The position numbers and the translations under genes were made by a program. From Bacteroidota bacterium (GTDB taxonomy: Bacteria > Bacteroidota > Ignavibacteria > Ignavibacteriales > Ignavibacteriaceae), in contig JAJYDC010000006.1 of the NCBI GenBank assembly GCA_021777835.1, positions 90,163-154,162 of the forward strand: DNA of 64,000 nt, in the 5' to 3' direction. How positions within the stretch are numbered: position 1 is the first letter of the stretch; every line of letters starts with the position of its first letter. Below, piece after piece: positions 28,954 to 36,854 of this stretch. The notes under the pieces are model-generated. The model was not told the DNA's origin and ran no database searches. It worked only from the letters and a program-made list of their open reading frames with translations.

Positions 28954-28989
28954 TTGAATTAACATTTAACTAAATAAAGGTAATGAAGA

Positions 28990-30024
28990 ATGAAATTATC
29001 AGACTTCAAATACAATCTGCCTAAAACTCAGATTGCTAAATATCCGGTATCTCCAAGAGATAAATCAAAATTAATGGTACTCAACAAGAAAACAGAGGAA
29101 ATTGAAAACAAGTCATTCAGCGATGTTGTGGATTATATGGAAAAGGGTGATATACTCGTAGTCAATGAAACACGAGTGTTTCAAGCGAGGCTTTATGGTA
29201 AAAAGGAAAAAACAAATGCAAAGATTGAAGTGTTTTTGCTAAGAGAACTTAATGCCGAGGAATGTATTTGGGACGTAATAGTTGACCCAGCAAGAAAAGT
29301 TAGAATTGGAAACAAAATCTATTTTAACGACAAACTCTGGTGTGAGGTTATAGACAATACTACTTCACGGGGAAGGACTGTTCGCTTCAATCAACCCGGC
29401 AATGTTTTTAAAGCAGTTGAAAAGATAGGATTCACTCCTTTGCCTCCTTACATAAAAAGAGAGCCGGAAGCCTCTGATAAAGAAAATTATCAAACAGTTT
29501 ATGCGCGCGTGGACGGAGCTGTTGCAGCACCTACAGCTGGCCTTCATTTTACACCAAAGCTCTTGGCTAAAATTGAAAAGAAAGGAATCTTAATTGTCCC
29601 GGTAATTCTTCATATTGGACTTGGAACATTTAGACCCGTTGAGGTAGAAGACCTGACTAAGCATAAAATGGACTCTGAATATTTTGAAATTTCACCTAAA
29701 TCAGCTGAGCTTATTAATAAATCAATTGCGGCAAAGCATCACGTTTTTGTTGTTGGTACAAGTGCATGTCGTGCACTTGAGACAAGCACAACAGCTGAGG
29801 GATTTGTAAAGCCAAATAAGGGCTGGACAGATAAATTCATTTATCCTCCTTTTGATTTCAAAGTTACCGACAGACTAATAACAAACTTCCATGTACCCGA
29901 ATCTACCTTGTTAATGCTTGTTTGCGCTTTAGGTGGCACTGACTTTATAATGAAAGGCTATAAAAAAGCACTTAAGGAAAATTATAGATTCCTCAGTTAT
30001 GGCGATGCAATGCTCATATTATGA
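28990..30024 (+). CDS. queA: S-adenosylmethionine:tRNA ribosyltransferase-isomerase
   Basis: Transfers the ribosyl moiety of SAM to preQ1-tRNA during queuosine synthesis. The 344-residue length and motifs fit: KLSDFKYNLPKTQIAKYP start, SKLMVL, VNETRVFQARL, GFTPLPPYIKR, AAPTAGLHFT and the FHVPESTLLMLV C-terminal element. It overlaps ispD by 4 bp (ATGA), so the two are translationally coupled. No other queuosine gene is present here. Confidence 0.96.
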   Translation: MKLSDFKYNLPKTQIAKYPVSPRDKSKLMVLNKKTEEIENKSFSDVVDYMEKGDILVVNETRVFQARLYGKKEKTNAKIEVFLLRELNAEECIWDVIVDPARKVRIGNKIYFNDKLWCEVIDNTTSRGRTVRFNQPGNVFKAVEKIGFTPLPPYIKREPEASDKENYQTVYARVDGAVAAPTAGLHFTPKLLAKIEKKGILIVPVILHIGLGTFRPVEVEDLTKHKMDSEYFEISPKSAELINKSIAAKHHVFVVGTSACRALETSTTAEGFVKPNKGWTDKFIYPPFDFKVTDRLITNFHVPESTLLMLVCALGGTDFIMKGYKKALKENYRFLSYGDAMLIL

Positions 30025-30698
30025 AGACTTTTGCAATTATTCCTGCTGCAGGTAAAGGTGTTAGGAGCGGTTTTGCCGCTCCTAAACAATATATAAAAAT
30101 CAAAGGGAAAGAAATAATTGTATACACACTAGAGACCTTTCAGAGAAATGAACTGATTGACGAAATTATTCTTGCTGCCGATCCTTTCTATTTTAAGCTA
30201 CTCCAAAAGATTAAAGAAAAATACAAATTAACAAAAATTAAGACTATCGTTGAGGGCGGCAAAGAGCGCCAGGACTCTGTTTACAATGCCCTAAAAGTTC
30301 TAAAAGCAAAACCTAATGAATTTATTGTTGTGCATGACGCTGCTCGACCTCTACTTCCGGTTAATATACTTACAGGAGCAATTCTTTATGCAAAGAAAAA
30401 AGGTAACGCTCTAGTTTGCTTAAAAGCGCAAGATACCTTAGTAAAAGGAAAAGATTACGTTGAATCATACATTAGCCGCGACGAAATATTCTTAGTACAA
30501 ACGCCGCAGATTTTTTTATACAAAGATTTAATGTCAGCTATGGATAAAGCTTATAAGGAGAACTTCTATGGTACTGACGAGTCAATGCTTATTAAAGGAA
30601 TTGGAAAGAAAGTTCATTTGTTCGAAGGCTCAATAATGAACTTCAAGGTTACTAGGAAAAACGATATTGATCTCTTTAAGAACCTTATAAAAAAATAA
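30021..30698 (+). CDS. ispD: 2-C-methyl-D-erythritol 4-phosphate cytidylyltransferase
   Basis: Makes CDP-methylerythritol in the MEP isoprenoid pathway. The 225-residue length is typical. It shows the nucleotide-binding AIIPAAGKGVRSG with APKQYIKIKGKEI, the GGKERQDSV motif, VVHDAARPL and the C-terminal FYGTDESMLIK. It overlaps queA by 4 bp. Other MEP genes are not in this window. Confidence 0.95.
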   Translation: MKTFAIIPAAGKGVRSGFAAPKQYIKIKGKEIIVYTLETFQRNELIDEIILAADPFYFKLLQKIKEKYKLTKIKTIVEGGKERQDSVYNALKVLKAKPNEFIVVHDAARPLLPVNILTGAILYAKKKGNALVCLKAQDTLVKGKDYVESYISRDEIFLVQTPQIFLYKDLMSAMDKAYKENFYGTDESMLIKGIGKKVHLFEGSIMNFKVTRKNDIDLFKNLIKK

Positions 30699-30719
30699 AG
30701 CTCTGGTTCCTCGATTAGG

Positions 30720-30741
30720 ATATTTGTAATAATACAAATAT
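30720..30741. repeat. 22-bp perfect palindrome between ispD and the next gene
   Basis: ATATTTGTA and TACAAATAT are perfect inverted repeats around ATAA, 22 bp after ispD and 25 bp before the following start codon. It lacks a U-run and is AT-rich, so it could be an operator or a hairpin. No second copy was noticed. Confidence 0.5.
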
Positions 30742-30766
30742 ACCAAACAAATAGGATCAAACATTT

Positions 30767-31426
30767 ATGACTAAAGAAAGAATTAAAACATTCATCCCTC
30801 ATTTTCTGCTTTATAATTTCGAAAGAATAAGGATAAGGCAACGGAATTCAACTTCTAGACAAGAGAAAATTTATCAGAAGTGGCTGCAGGATGGTAAGCC
30901 TCTACCACCTCCACATATTGCTAAACAAAAGATAATAGACGAATTTGCAAAGAAGTATAACCTAAAAATGCTAATTGAAACAGGAACTTTTCTTGGAGAC
31001 ATGGTATATTCCCAAAGAAACAACTTCTCAAAATTAGTTTCTATTGAGTTGGACGAAGTATTTTATAAAGACGCTAAACAAAAATTGAAACATTTTAATA
31101 ATATCGAAATCCTAAAAGGTGACAGTGGTATCGTTTTAAAAGAAATTACTCCAGCATTAAAAGAGCCATGCTTGTTTTGGCTTGATGGCCACTACTCTGC
31201 AGGTTTTACCGCTAAGGGTGATTTGGAAACTCCTATTATTTCTGAATTAAACACAATATTCTCTTTGAAAGAAAATCATATTGTCCTAATCGACGATGCT
31301 CGATGTTTTACAGGTGAAAATGATTATCCCACAATAGAATTTATAAGGAATTTTATTAAAAATAAAAAAACCGGCTATGGAATGGAAGTTAAGGATGATA
31401 TAATTAGGCTCCATCCCCATGAATAG
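30767..31426 (+). CDS. SAM-methyltransferase-like protein, unknown substrate
   Basis: A 219-residue protein. The middle looks like a class I SAM-dependent methyltransferase: the glycine loop IETGTFLGD, the acidic LVSIELDE after strand 2, ILKGDSG after strand 3 and LFWLDGHYSAG at strand 4. The C-terminus has IVLIDDARCFTG. A basic N-terminal region (residues 1-45) precedes it. I cannot name the substrate. The gene stands alone between ispD and plsY, behind the ATATTTGTA palindrome. Confidence 0.6.
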   Translation: MTKERIKTFIPHFLLYNFERIRIRQRNSTSRQEKIYQKWLQDGKPLPPPHIAKQKIIDEFAKKYNLKMLIETGTFLGDMVYSQRNNFSKLVSIELDEVFYKDAKQKLKHFNNIEILKGDSGIVLKEITPALKEPCLFWLDGHYSAGFTAKGDLETPIISELNTIFSLKENHIVLIDDARCFTGENDYPTIEFIRNFIKNKKTGYGMEVKDDIIRLHPHE

Positions 31427-31529
31427 TATATTTCGACTTATTATTTATTAAAGATATGGCATAATTTGTCGATAATGTATAGTCTATGAATCAGCATTGA
31501 ATCTTTAATACATTATAATTAGTTTAGTT

Positions 31530-31550
31530 GAACTCAAAATTTGGGTTTTT
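31530..31550 (+). promoter_or_regulatory. Small hairpin with U-tract directly before the plsY start
   Basis: AACTCAA and TTGGGTT pair over 7 bp (one G-U) around AAT, followed by TTT, ending 3 bp before the plsY ATG. It occupies the place of a Shine-Dalgarno site, which is otherwise not visible. It could be a terminator of upstream transcription or a leader structure affecting plsY. Confidence 0.35.
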
Positions 31551-31553
31551 ATT

Positions 31554-32231
31554 ATGTTTTTATTAGCAACAATTGTAATATTATCTTATTTAATTGGCTC
31601 AATACCTACAAGTATAATTGTTACCAAAGCAATTAAAGGTGTAGATATTCGAAATTACGGCAGCGGAAACGCAGGTGGTACAAATGTAATGCGTGTACTT
31701 GGCTGGAAATTAGGTATGCTTGTAATTATTCTTGATGCTTTTAAAGGTGTTTTAGCCGTGGTAATAGTTGCAAGATTACATTATGGGAACATGCCCTTCA
31801 GAAACCTAACACCTTTCGATGATTTTACATTGGTCCAAATTATTGCAGGAATCTCAGCGGTTATCGGGCATATCTGGACTGTCTTTGCTGGGTTCAGAGG
31901 CGGCAAAGGAATCGCTACTGCACTAGGAATGCTCCTTATAATTTCTACCGTTGATATGCTAGTAGCAATTGGCGTTTTTATTCTCGTAGTTTCTATCTCA
32001 AAATATGTCTCACTTGGATCAATTTTGGGTGCAATTTCAATTCCCCTTACTTTAATAATAAGAGAAAACATTTTCAACGTTAATATCCCTAGCTATAATA
32101 CACTGTTACCTTTTGTTGCTGGTGTAAGTTTGCTTATTATATTCACACACAGAAAAAATGTTGTGCGACTTTTAAACGGAAACGAGCACAAATTGGATTT
32201 TCCCAAAAAGAAAAACACCAAAGTTAATTAA
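31554..32231 (+). CDS. plsY: Glycerol-3-phosphate acyltransferase
   Basis: Acylates sn-glycerol-3-phosphate at position 1 with acyl-phosphate, the first step of phospholipid synthesis. The 225-residue protein has about five membrane helices and the family motifs GSIPTSIIV, GSGNAGGTNVMRVLGW and FRGGKGIATALG. It overlaps gpsA by 1 bp (TAATG), so acceptor supply and acylation are co-expressed. Confidence 0.95.
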   Translation: MFLLATIVILSYLIGSIPTSIIVTKAIKGVDIRNYGSGNAGGTNVMRVLGWKLGMLVIILDAFKGVLAVVIVARLHYGNMPFRNLTPFDDFTLVQIIAGISAVIGHIWTVFAGFRGGKGIATALGMLLIISTVDMLVAIGVFILVVSISKYVSLGSILGAISIPLTLIIRENIFNVNIPSYNTLLPFVAGVSLLIIFTHRKNVVRLLNGNEHKLDFPKKKNTKVN

Positions 32232-33226
32232 TGAAAATCTCTGTTTTAGGCGCCGGGGGATGGGGCACCACCTTAGCCATTCTGCTGCATTTTAATGGCC
32301 ATAATGTTACCCTTTGGGAATATAATAGAAGCTACGCTAAATTCCTCAACAAGAAAAGAGAAAATCCCGACTACCTTCCCGGTATTAAAATTCCCGATGA
32401 GATCATTATATCTCACGATATTGAAGAATCTACATCAAATCAAAATATGATTGTATTGGCTGTCCCTTCTCAATTTTTAAGAGGGGTAATTAAAAATATA
32501 AGATATGCCAATATAAAGGATACAATTCTAGTAAATGTAGCAAAGGGCATTGAAATTAAAACCCTAATGACAATGTCGCAAATGCTTAAAGATGAAATGC
32601 CTTCAATTGATGAAAACCAAATTGGGGTTTTATCAGGCCCAAGTCACGCCGAGGAAGTAAGCAAGAGAATCCCTACTGCAGTTGTCGCCTCATCAAAGAG
32701 TCATGAAATTTCTCGATCTATTCAAGCCGCATTTATGACCTCGTACTTTAGAGTTTATTCTTCCACCGATATACTTGGGGTTGAGCTTGGTGGCGCATTG
32801 AAAAACGTAATAGCAATCGGCGCTGGGATAATAGATGGTGCAAAATTCGGAGACAATACAAAAGCGGCTATTATGACCCGAGGAGTTGCTGAAATTGCCC
32901 GCCTAGGCATTTCGATGGGCGCCTCACCAGAAACATTTTCTGGATTATCTGGCATGGGGGATTTAATAGTTACCTGCATGAGCCGGCACAGCAGAAACAG
33001 ATATGTAGGCGAACAAATTGGTGGAGGGAAAAAATTAAAAGAAGTGCTAAAGTCAATGAATATGGTTGCCGAAGGAGTTGAAACAAGCCGCTCTGCATCT
33101 CAACTTGCTGGAAAAAACAATGTTGTAACCCCCATAACTAATGAAGTCTATAAAATTCTTTTCGAAGATAAAGATCCTGTTAAAGCCACTACCGATTTGA
33201 TGTCCCGCGATATGAAGACAGAATAG
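32231..33226 (+). CDS. gpsA: Glycerol-3-phosphate dehydrogenase [NAD(P)+]
   Basis: Reduces dihydroxyacetone phosphate to sn-glycerol-3-phosphate for phospholipids. The 331-residue length is normal. It has the Rossmann loop VLGAGGWGTTLA, VNVAKGIE, VLSGPSHAEEV, the catalytic-lysine region GGALKNVIAIGAG and SGMGDLIVTC. The start codon overlaps the plsY stop. The gene is convergent with the following hypothetical, with a weak hairpin between them. Confidence 0.96.
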   Translation: MKISVLGAGGWGTTLAILLHFNGHNVTLWEYNRSYAKFLNKKRENPDYLPGIKIPDEIIISHDIEESTSNQNMIVLAVPSQFLRGVIKNIRYANIKDTILVNVAKGIEIKTLMTMSQMLKDEMPSIDENQIGVLSGPSHAEEVSKRIPTAVVASSKSHEISRSIQAAFMTSYFRVYSSTDILGVELGGALKNVIAIGAGIIDGAKFGDNTKAAIMTRGVAEIARLGISMGASPETFSGLSGMGDLIVTCMSRHSRNRYVGEQIGGGKKLKEVLKSMNMVAEGVETSRSASQLAGKNNVVTPITNEVYKILFEDKDPVKATTDLMSRDMKTE

Positions 33227-33323
33227 TTTTCCCACTTGTTAAACAAAACAAAATATTATTATTCTTTATAAACATCAATTTATACAAACAAGAATTTAGA
33301 ACATATCTCTTAATCTTAAGATG

Positions 33324-33343
33324 TTATGGTGGATTTACCATAA
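33324..33343. terminator. Weak hairpin between convergent genes gpsA and the lipocalin-like gene
   Basis: TTATGGT and ACCATAA form a perfect 7-bp stem around a 6-base loop in the 142-bp convergent gap. It is short and AT-rich, hence low confidence. Confidence 0.3.
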
Positions 33344-33368
33344 TATAAACCAGCGAGTGCACTCAGAA

Positions 33369-34013
33369 TCATTTTCCCCTTACAAGCCTCATAACACCCG
33401 GGCTCCCTATCTTGTATAAGTAAAGGTCACCCCTTATTATTTGATACTTCATCTTAACTATAAGAGCCCTTTTAGAAAAAACCGAAAATATGTTCTTTTG
33501 AACTACAAAATAGCCATTATATTTATTCAAGGTTTTTCTAATAAAAAGATCTCCATTTTTATGATAAGTTATAACAGCTTGATCCCCCTGAAAATTATCA
33601 GAATACCAACTTCCAACAAGCCCACCCGAAGTATTTGAGCTATCATTTTCTCTAATAAATTTTGAAATAGTCTGTGCCGTATCCTTGCCAGTAACTAACA
33701 CCAGTGTATCAGCCGTAACTAATACAATACTTGTATCATGTACCCATTTACTTAAAAATGGAATATAGTAGCTGGATAAAAGAGTTGTGCCGTCCAGTTC
33801 ATATTTTCCATTCCATCGGGATTCTAAATCATAAGAGAACTTATGCCCAGATTCAAATTCTATTGCAAGATGAGACGCATCAAGCCCAAGATTGGGCGTT
33901 TCCCACTTACCAAGTAAAGGTCCTTTATACTCTTTAATTCTTTTCTGTGCGAAAACACTCACTGAAGGAATCATTAACAAAACTAAAACCGCAGTATATA
34001 GATTTTTTATCAT
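33369..34013 (-). CDS. Secreted protein with two lipocalin-like repeats, function unknown
   Basis: A 214-residue protein with a signal peptide (LYTAVLVLLMIPSVSVFAQ). The mature part contains two similar halves, one opening with LLGKWETPNLG and the other with LVGSWYSDNFQG. Each is followed by alternating beta-strand residues with a K-F/D-L-x-x-K/R-x-N-G-x-Y/F pattern (SRWNGKYEL; NKYNGYFVV). This suggests a duplicated lipocalin-like barrel half. I do not recognise a named family. It is a single-gene unit, convergent with gpsA. Confidence 0.6.
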   Translation of the reverse strand: MIKNLYTAVLVLLMIPSVSVFAQKRIKEYKGPLLGKWETPNLGLDASHLAIEFESGHKFSYDLESRWNGKYELDGTTLLSSYYIPFLSKWVHDTSIVLVTADTLVLVTGKDTAQTISKFIRENDSSNTSGGLVGSWYSDNFQGDQAVITYHKNGDLFIRKTLNKYNGYFVVQKNIFSVFSKRALIVKMKYQIIRGDLYLYKIGSPGVMRLVRGK

Positions 34014-34545
34014 ATTAATTATTTAATGTTGGAAGTTAAATGTTAGAAAAATTTTATTACTATATGATTACAAAATACTAAAAGACTTCTCATCAAAAAA
34101 GGATTATTAATATCTCTTAAATAATTTCTAATACTTGTGGCAAATAATCTTGTTATAGGACATCAAATTAGAAGTCCCCGTTGATCGTTAATTAAGTTTT
34201 CTAAATCGTTCAATTTGAAAAACATTGTCTGTCGAAACTTAGCACTTCGAAATCTTTCTTGACTCACAACTTGCATTTTTATATGTTTATTAGAAACAAA
34301 TACTGGTGTTCTTTTTGATTTCTTATTAACATACATTTATTGCAACCAAGTTTCTCATAATTCCCACAAAGGGTAATAATCAACAAAATCTCTTTTCAAT
34401 ACAATTGGAGAGGATAGTTCGAAATAACCCACTTACTCCGTCTGAAAAATATACTTTTCCAATTAGATTTATATAGTAATATGAGTATTATCAAAACCTT
34501 GAATGGGAGTAATTCGTCGCAAATATCTATTCGCAAAAATAACTT
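34014..34545. other. Long AT-rich gap with no recognisable gene
   Basis: About 530 bp between the lipocalin-like gene and the candidate microprotein. I found no coding frame of useful length, no tRNA-like fold and no repeat. It presumably holds the promoter of the lipocalin-like gene at its left end. Confidence 0.5.
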
Positions 34546-34653
34546 CTATTTATGTGAACGAATGTCTTTCAAATACTTCTTAAAAGTAAAAACTTGAGTT
34601 AGCATTACTATAGTAAATACACTTACCAAAATTATTACAACAGAAAGTTCCAT
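34546..34653 (-). CDS. Candidate 35-residue single-helix membrane microprotein
   Basis: Not in the ORF track. The minus strand from ATG 34653 encodes MELSVVIILVSVFTIVMLTQ followed by a basic tail (FKKYLKDIRSHK), one clear transmembrane helix with positive-inside topology. An AAGGAT ribosome-binding-like site lies 9 bp upstream of the ATG. It is divergent from the DtxR-type regulator, so it may share its control region. Tiny membrane proteins often tune metal transporters, but a link to MntH here is only positional. A chance ORF of this size cannot be excluded. Confidence 0.45.
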   Translation of the reverse strand: MELSVVIILVSVFTIVMLTQVFTFKKYLKDIRSHK

Positions 34654-34708
34654 CTTTAAATCCTTAATTATACAAGCAAATTTGTGAAGCCAGGGTTACA
34701 TATAAGTC

Positions 34709-34730
34709 TATTATTTATGTATGAATAATA
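34709..34730. repeat. AT-rich inverted repeat in the microprotein/regulator divergent region
   Basis: TATTATT and AATAATA are inverted around an 8-base centre (TATGTATG), about 56 bp upstream of the microprotein start. It is short and AT-rich; it may be a second regulator site or coincidence. Confidence 0.25.
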
Positions 34731-34832
34731 TAAACTTACTCAGTGTGTAAATGTGATTTAATTCTCACTTTTTATACCCCAATATATCTAACTCAAGTGG
34801 ACAATTGGGTCTATATTATTAAATTTTCCTTG

Positions 34833-34864
34833 ATTTTTAATTTAAGCGCACTTAAATTAAAAAT
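34833..34864. promoter_or_regulatory. Probable DtxR/MntR-type operator
   Basis: ATTTTTAATTTAAG and CTTAAATTAAAAAT are perfect 14-bp inverted repeats around CGCA. The core TTTAAG-CGCA-CTTAAA has the length and symmetry of boxes bound by DtxR-family metalloregulators. It ends 16 bp before the start of the DtxR-type gene, so binding would block its transcription or translation start. Autoregulation of the regulator-transporter-USP operon is the natural inference. Confidence 0.7.
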
Positions 34865-34880
34865 AAAAATATACTTAAAT

Positions 34881-35540
34881 ATGAAAAATGTTTCAAAAGA
34901 AGATTATCTACGAATTATATTCAAACACAAAGACGAAAAAGGTGAGATTAAACCAAACTTAATTGCAGAAAAGCTCTCCATTTCGAGTGCCGCAGTAACT
35001 GATATGATAAAGAAATTATCAAAAGAAGGATACATAGAATATAAACGTTACAAAGGCATTCGTTTAACGCCATCCGGAGAAGTTTATGCCCTGAATATGG
35101 TTCGTAGACATAGAATATGGGAAATGTTCCTTAATCAGGTTGTTAAAATTCCGTGGGATAAAGTACATGAAGAGGCAAACCATTTGGAGCATTCATCCTC
35201 TGATGGGCTGATAAACAGGCTCGAAGAAATGATCGGATTCCCGGAATATGACCCACATGGCGATCCTATCCCAACGAAGGAAGGAATAATACCAAGCACT
35301 AAAAATTATATACCATTGTCCCAATTAAACCAGGGAGAATCTGCAATTGTTGTCAGAGTAAATGATTTCGATGATAAGTTTTTAACATATATATCGGGTA
35401 TCGGAATCAAACTAAATGAAAAAATAAAGCTTAAAGAAAAAAGAGATTTTGACAAATCAATGATGATAATAATTAAGGGAAAGTCATGGAACATCAGTGA
35501 AAAGCTTGCAGAAAATGTATTTGTTGAAATAAGGACATAG
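34881..35540 (+). CDS. DtxR-family metal-dependent transcriptional regulator (MntR-like)
   Basis: Starting at ATG 34881 gives 219 residues; the 46 extra residues of the track run through the operator palindrome and are unlikely to be translated. An N-terminal winged helix (KEDYLRIIFKHKDEKGEIKP, SISSAAVTDMIKKLSKEGYI) is followed by the dimerisation/metal domain with the RRHRIWEMFL, HEEANHLEHSSSD and DPHGDPIP signatures. A C-terminal SH3/FeoA-like domain (about 155-219) is present. It probably senses Mn or Fe and represses the transporter gene 9 bp downstream when metal is ample. Confidence 0.9.
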   Translation: MKNVSKEDYLRIIFKHKDEKGEIKPNLIAEKLSISSAAVTDMIKKLSKEGYIEYKRYKGIRLTPSGEVYALNMVRRHRIWEMFLNQVVKIPWDKVHEEANHLEHSSSDGLINRLEEMIGFPEYDPHGDPIPTKEGIIPSTKNYIPLSQLNQGESAIVVRVNDFDDKFLTYISGIGIKLNEKIKLKEKRDFDKSMMIIIKGKSWNISEKLAENVFVEIRT

Positions 35541-35549
35541 AATTTAAAG

Positions 35550-36854
35550 ATGAAGAACTTTTTAAATTCATCAATGCTGCAAACAGACGGAAAGATAAGA
35601 GACTCGGCTGAGGCTACATTATCAGGGAAGTCAACCGAAGGAATTTTTAAGAGATTAATTCCCTTCCTCGGACCGGCTTTTATTGCCAGCATTGCATATG
35701 TCGATCCAGGTAATTTTGCTACCAATATTCAAGGGGGTTCAGCATTTGGCTATACTTTGCTTTGGGTAATATTGGTAAGCAATCTTCTAGCAATGATCTT
35801 ACAAACGCTTTCAGCAAAACTAGGAATTGCAACCGGTACAAATCTAGCAGAACATTGCCGCAATCAATTTAGCAAGCCTACTGTTTATACTCTGTGGGTC
35901 TTGATGGAGTTCGTAGCAATGGCTACAGACCTTGCTGAATTTCTAGGAGCCGCAGTTGGTTTTAACTTATTATTCGGTTTCCCTCTAATCATTGGCGGAA
36001 TACTAACGGCAATCTGCACTTTCCTTATTCTTGGTTTGGAGCGATATGGGTTTCGACCGCTTGAAATAGCGATAACAATTATGCTCACTATAATTGCTGG
36101 CAGCTATCTAATTGAAACAATACTTGATAAGCCCGAATTTAAATCTCTTCTATACCATTCGTTTGTTCCACAGTTTTCAGGAACAGAAAGTATAATCCTA
36201 GCGGCGGGCATATTAGGCGCTACTGTTATGCCCCATGCAATCTTTCTTCACTCAGCTCTCATGCAGCAAAGGATTACTGTTAAGAATCCTAAAAAGCTTC
36301 TCAAGCTATTCCATTATGAAATTTTAGATGTCACTATTGCTATGGGAATCGCTAGTTTAGTAAATATGGCAATGCTTATCATGGCTGCTTCAACTTTTTA
36401 CCAACGCGGTTTTACACATATCGCAACTCTAGAAGATGCGCACATGACATTGCAACCTCTTCTTGGAAAAGCTGCAGGCTGGATATTTGCAATTTCACTT
36501 CTAGCTTCTGGGTTGTCTTCTTCTACTGTTGGAACAAGCGCAGGACAAGTAATGATGCAAGGGTTTCTTCATAAGCATATACCTGTTTGGCTAAGACGCT
36601 TAATTACTATTGTACCATCTATAACCATAATAGCTATTGGTTTTGACCCAACAAGAACCTTGGTAATTAGCCAAGTAGTATTAAGCTTCGGCCTTCCTTT
36701 CGCAATCATTCCATTAATAATATTTACACAAGATAAGGAATTAATGGGGATTCTTGTTAATAAAAAAACCACTACTTTTATCGTGTCAGTTATTGCCACT
36801 TTAATTATATTGCTTAATATTTATTTAATATATCAGGTATCATTTGTCGGATAA
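35550..36854 (+). CDS. mntH: Nramp-family divalent metal transporter
   Basis: Imports Mn(II)/Fe(II) with protons across the inner membrane. The 434-residue protein has eleven hydrophobic segments and both metal-site motifs: DPGNFATN in helix 1 (residues 52-59) and MPHAIFLHS in helix 6. It lies 9 bp after the DtxR-type regulator and overlaps the USP gene by 11 bp, so the three form one operon. Direct metal specificity (Mn or Fe) cannot be told, but the Asp, Asn and Met ligands are conserved. Confidence 0.93.
   Translation: MKNFLNSSMLQTDGKIRDSAEATLSGKSTEGIFKRLIPFLGPAFIASIAYVDPGNFATNIQGGSAFGYTLLWVILVSNLLAMILQTLSAKLGIATGTNLAEHCRNQFSKPTVYTLWVLMEFVAMATDLAEFLGAAVGFNLLFGFPLIIGGILTAICTFLILGLERYGFRPLEIAITIMLTIIAGSYLIETILDKPEFKSLLYHSFVPQFSGTESIILAAGILGATVMPHAIFLHSALMQQRITVKNPKKLLKLFHYEILDVTIAMGIASLVNMAMLIMAASTFYQRGFTHIATLEDAHMTLQPLLGKAAGWIFAISLLASGLSSSTVGTSAGQVMMQGFLHKHIPVWLRRLITIVPSITIIAIGFDPTRTLVISQVVLSFGLPFAIIPLIIFTQDKELMGILVNKKTTTFIVSVIATLIILLNIYLIYQVSFVG

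Noticed and set aside
34743-34880. 46-residue N-terminal extension of the DtxR-type regulator
   Set aside because: The extension is not DtxR-like and would run through the operator palindrome; homologous winged-helix sequence begins at ATG 34881.
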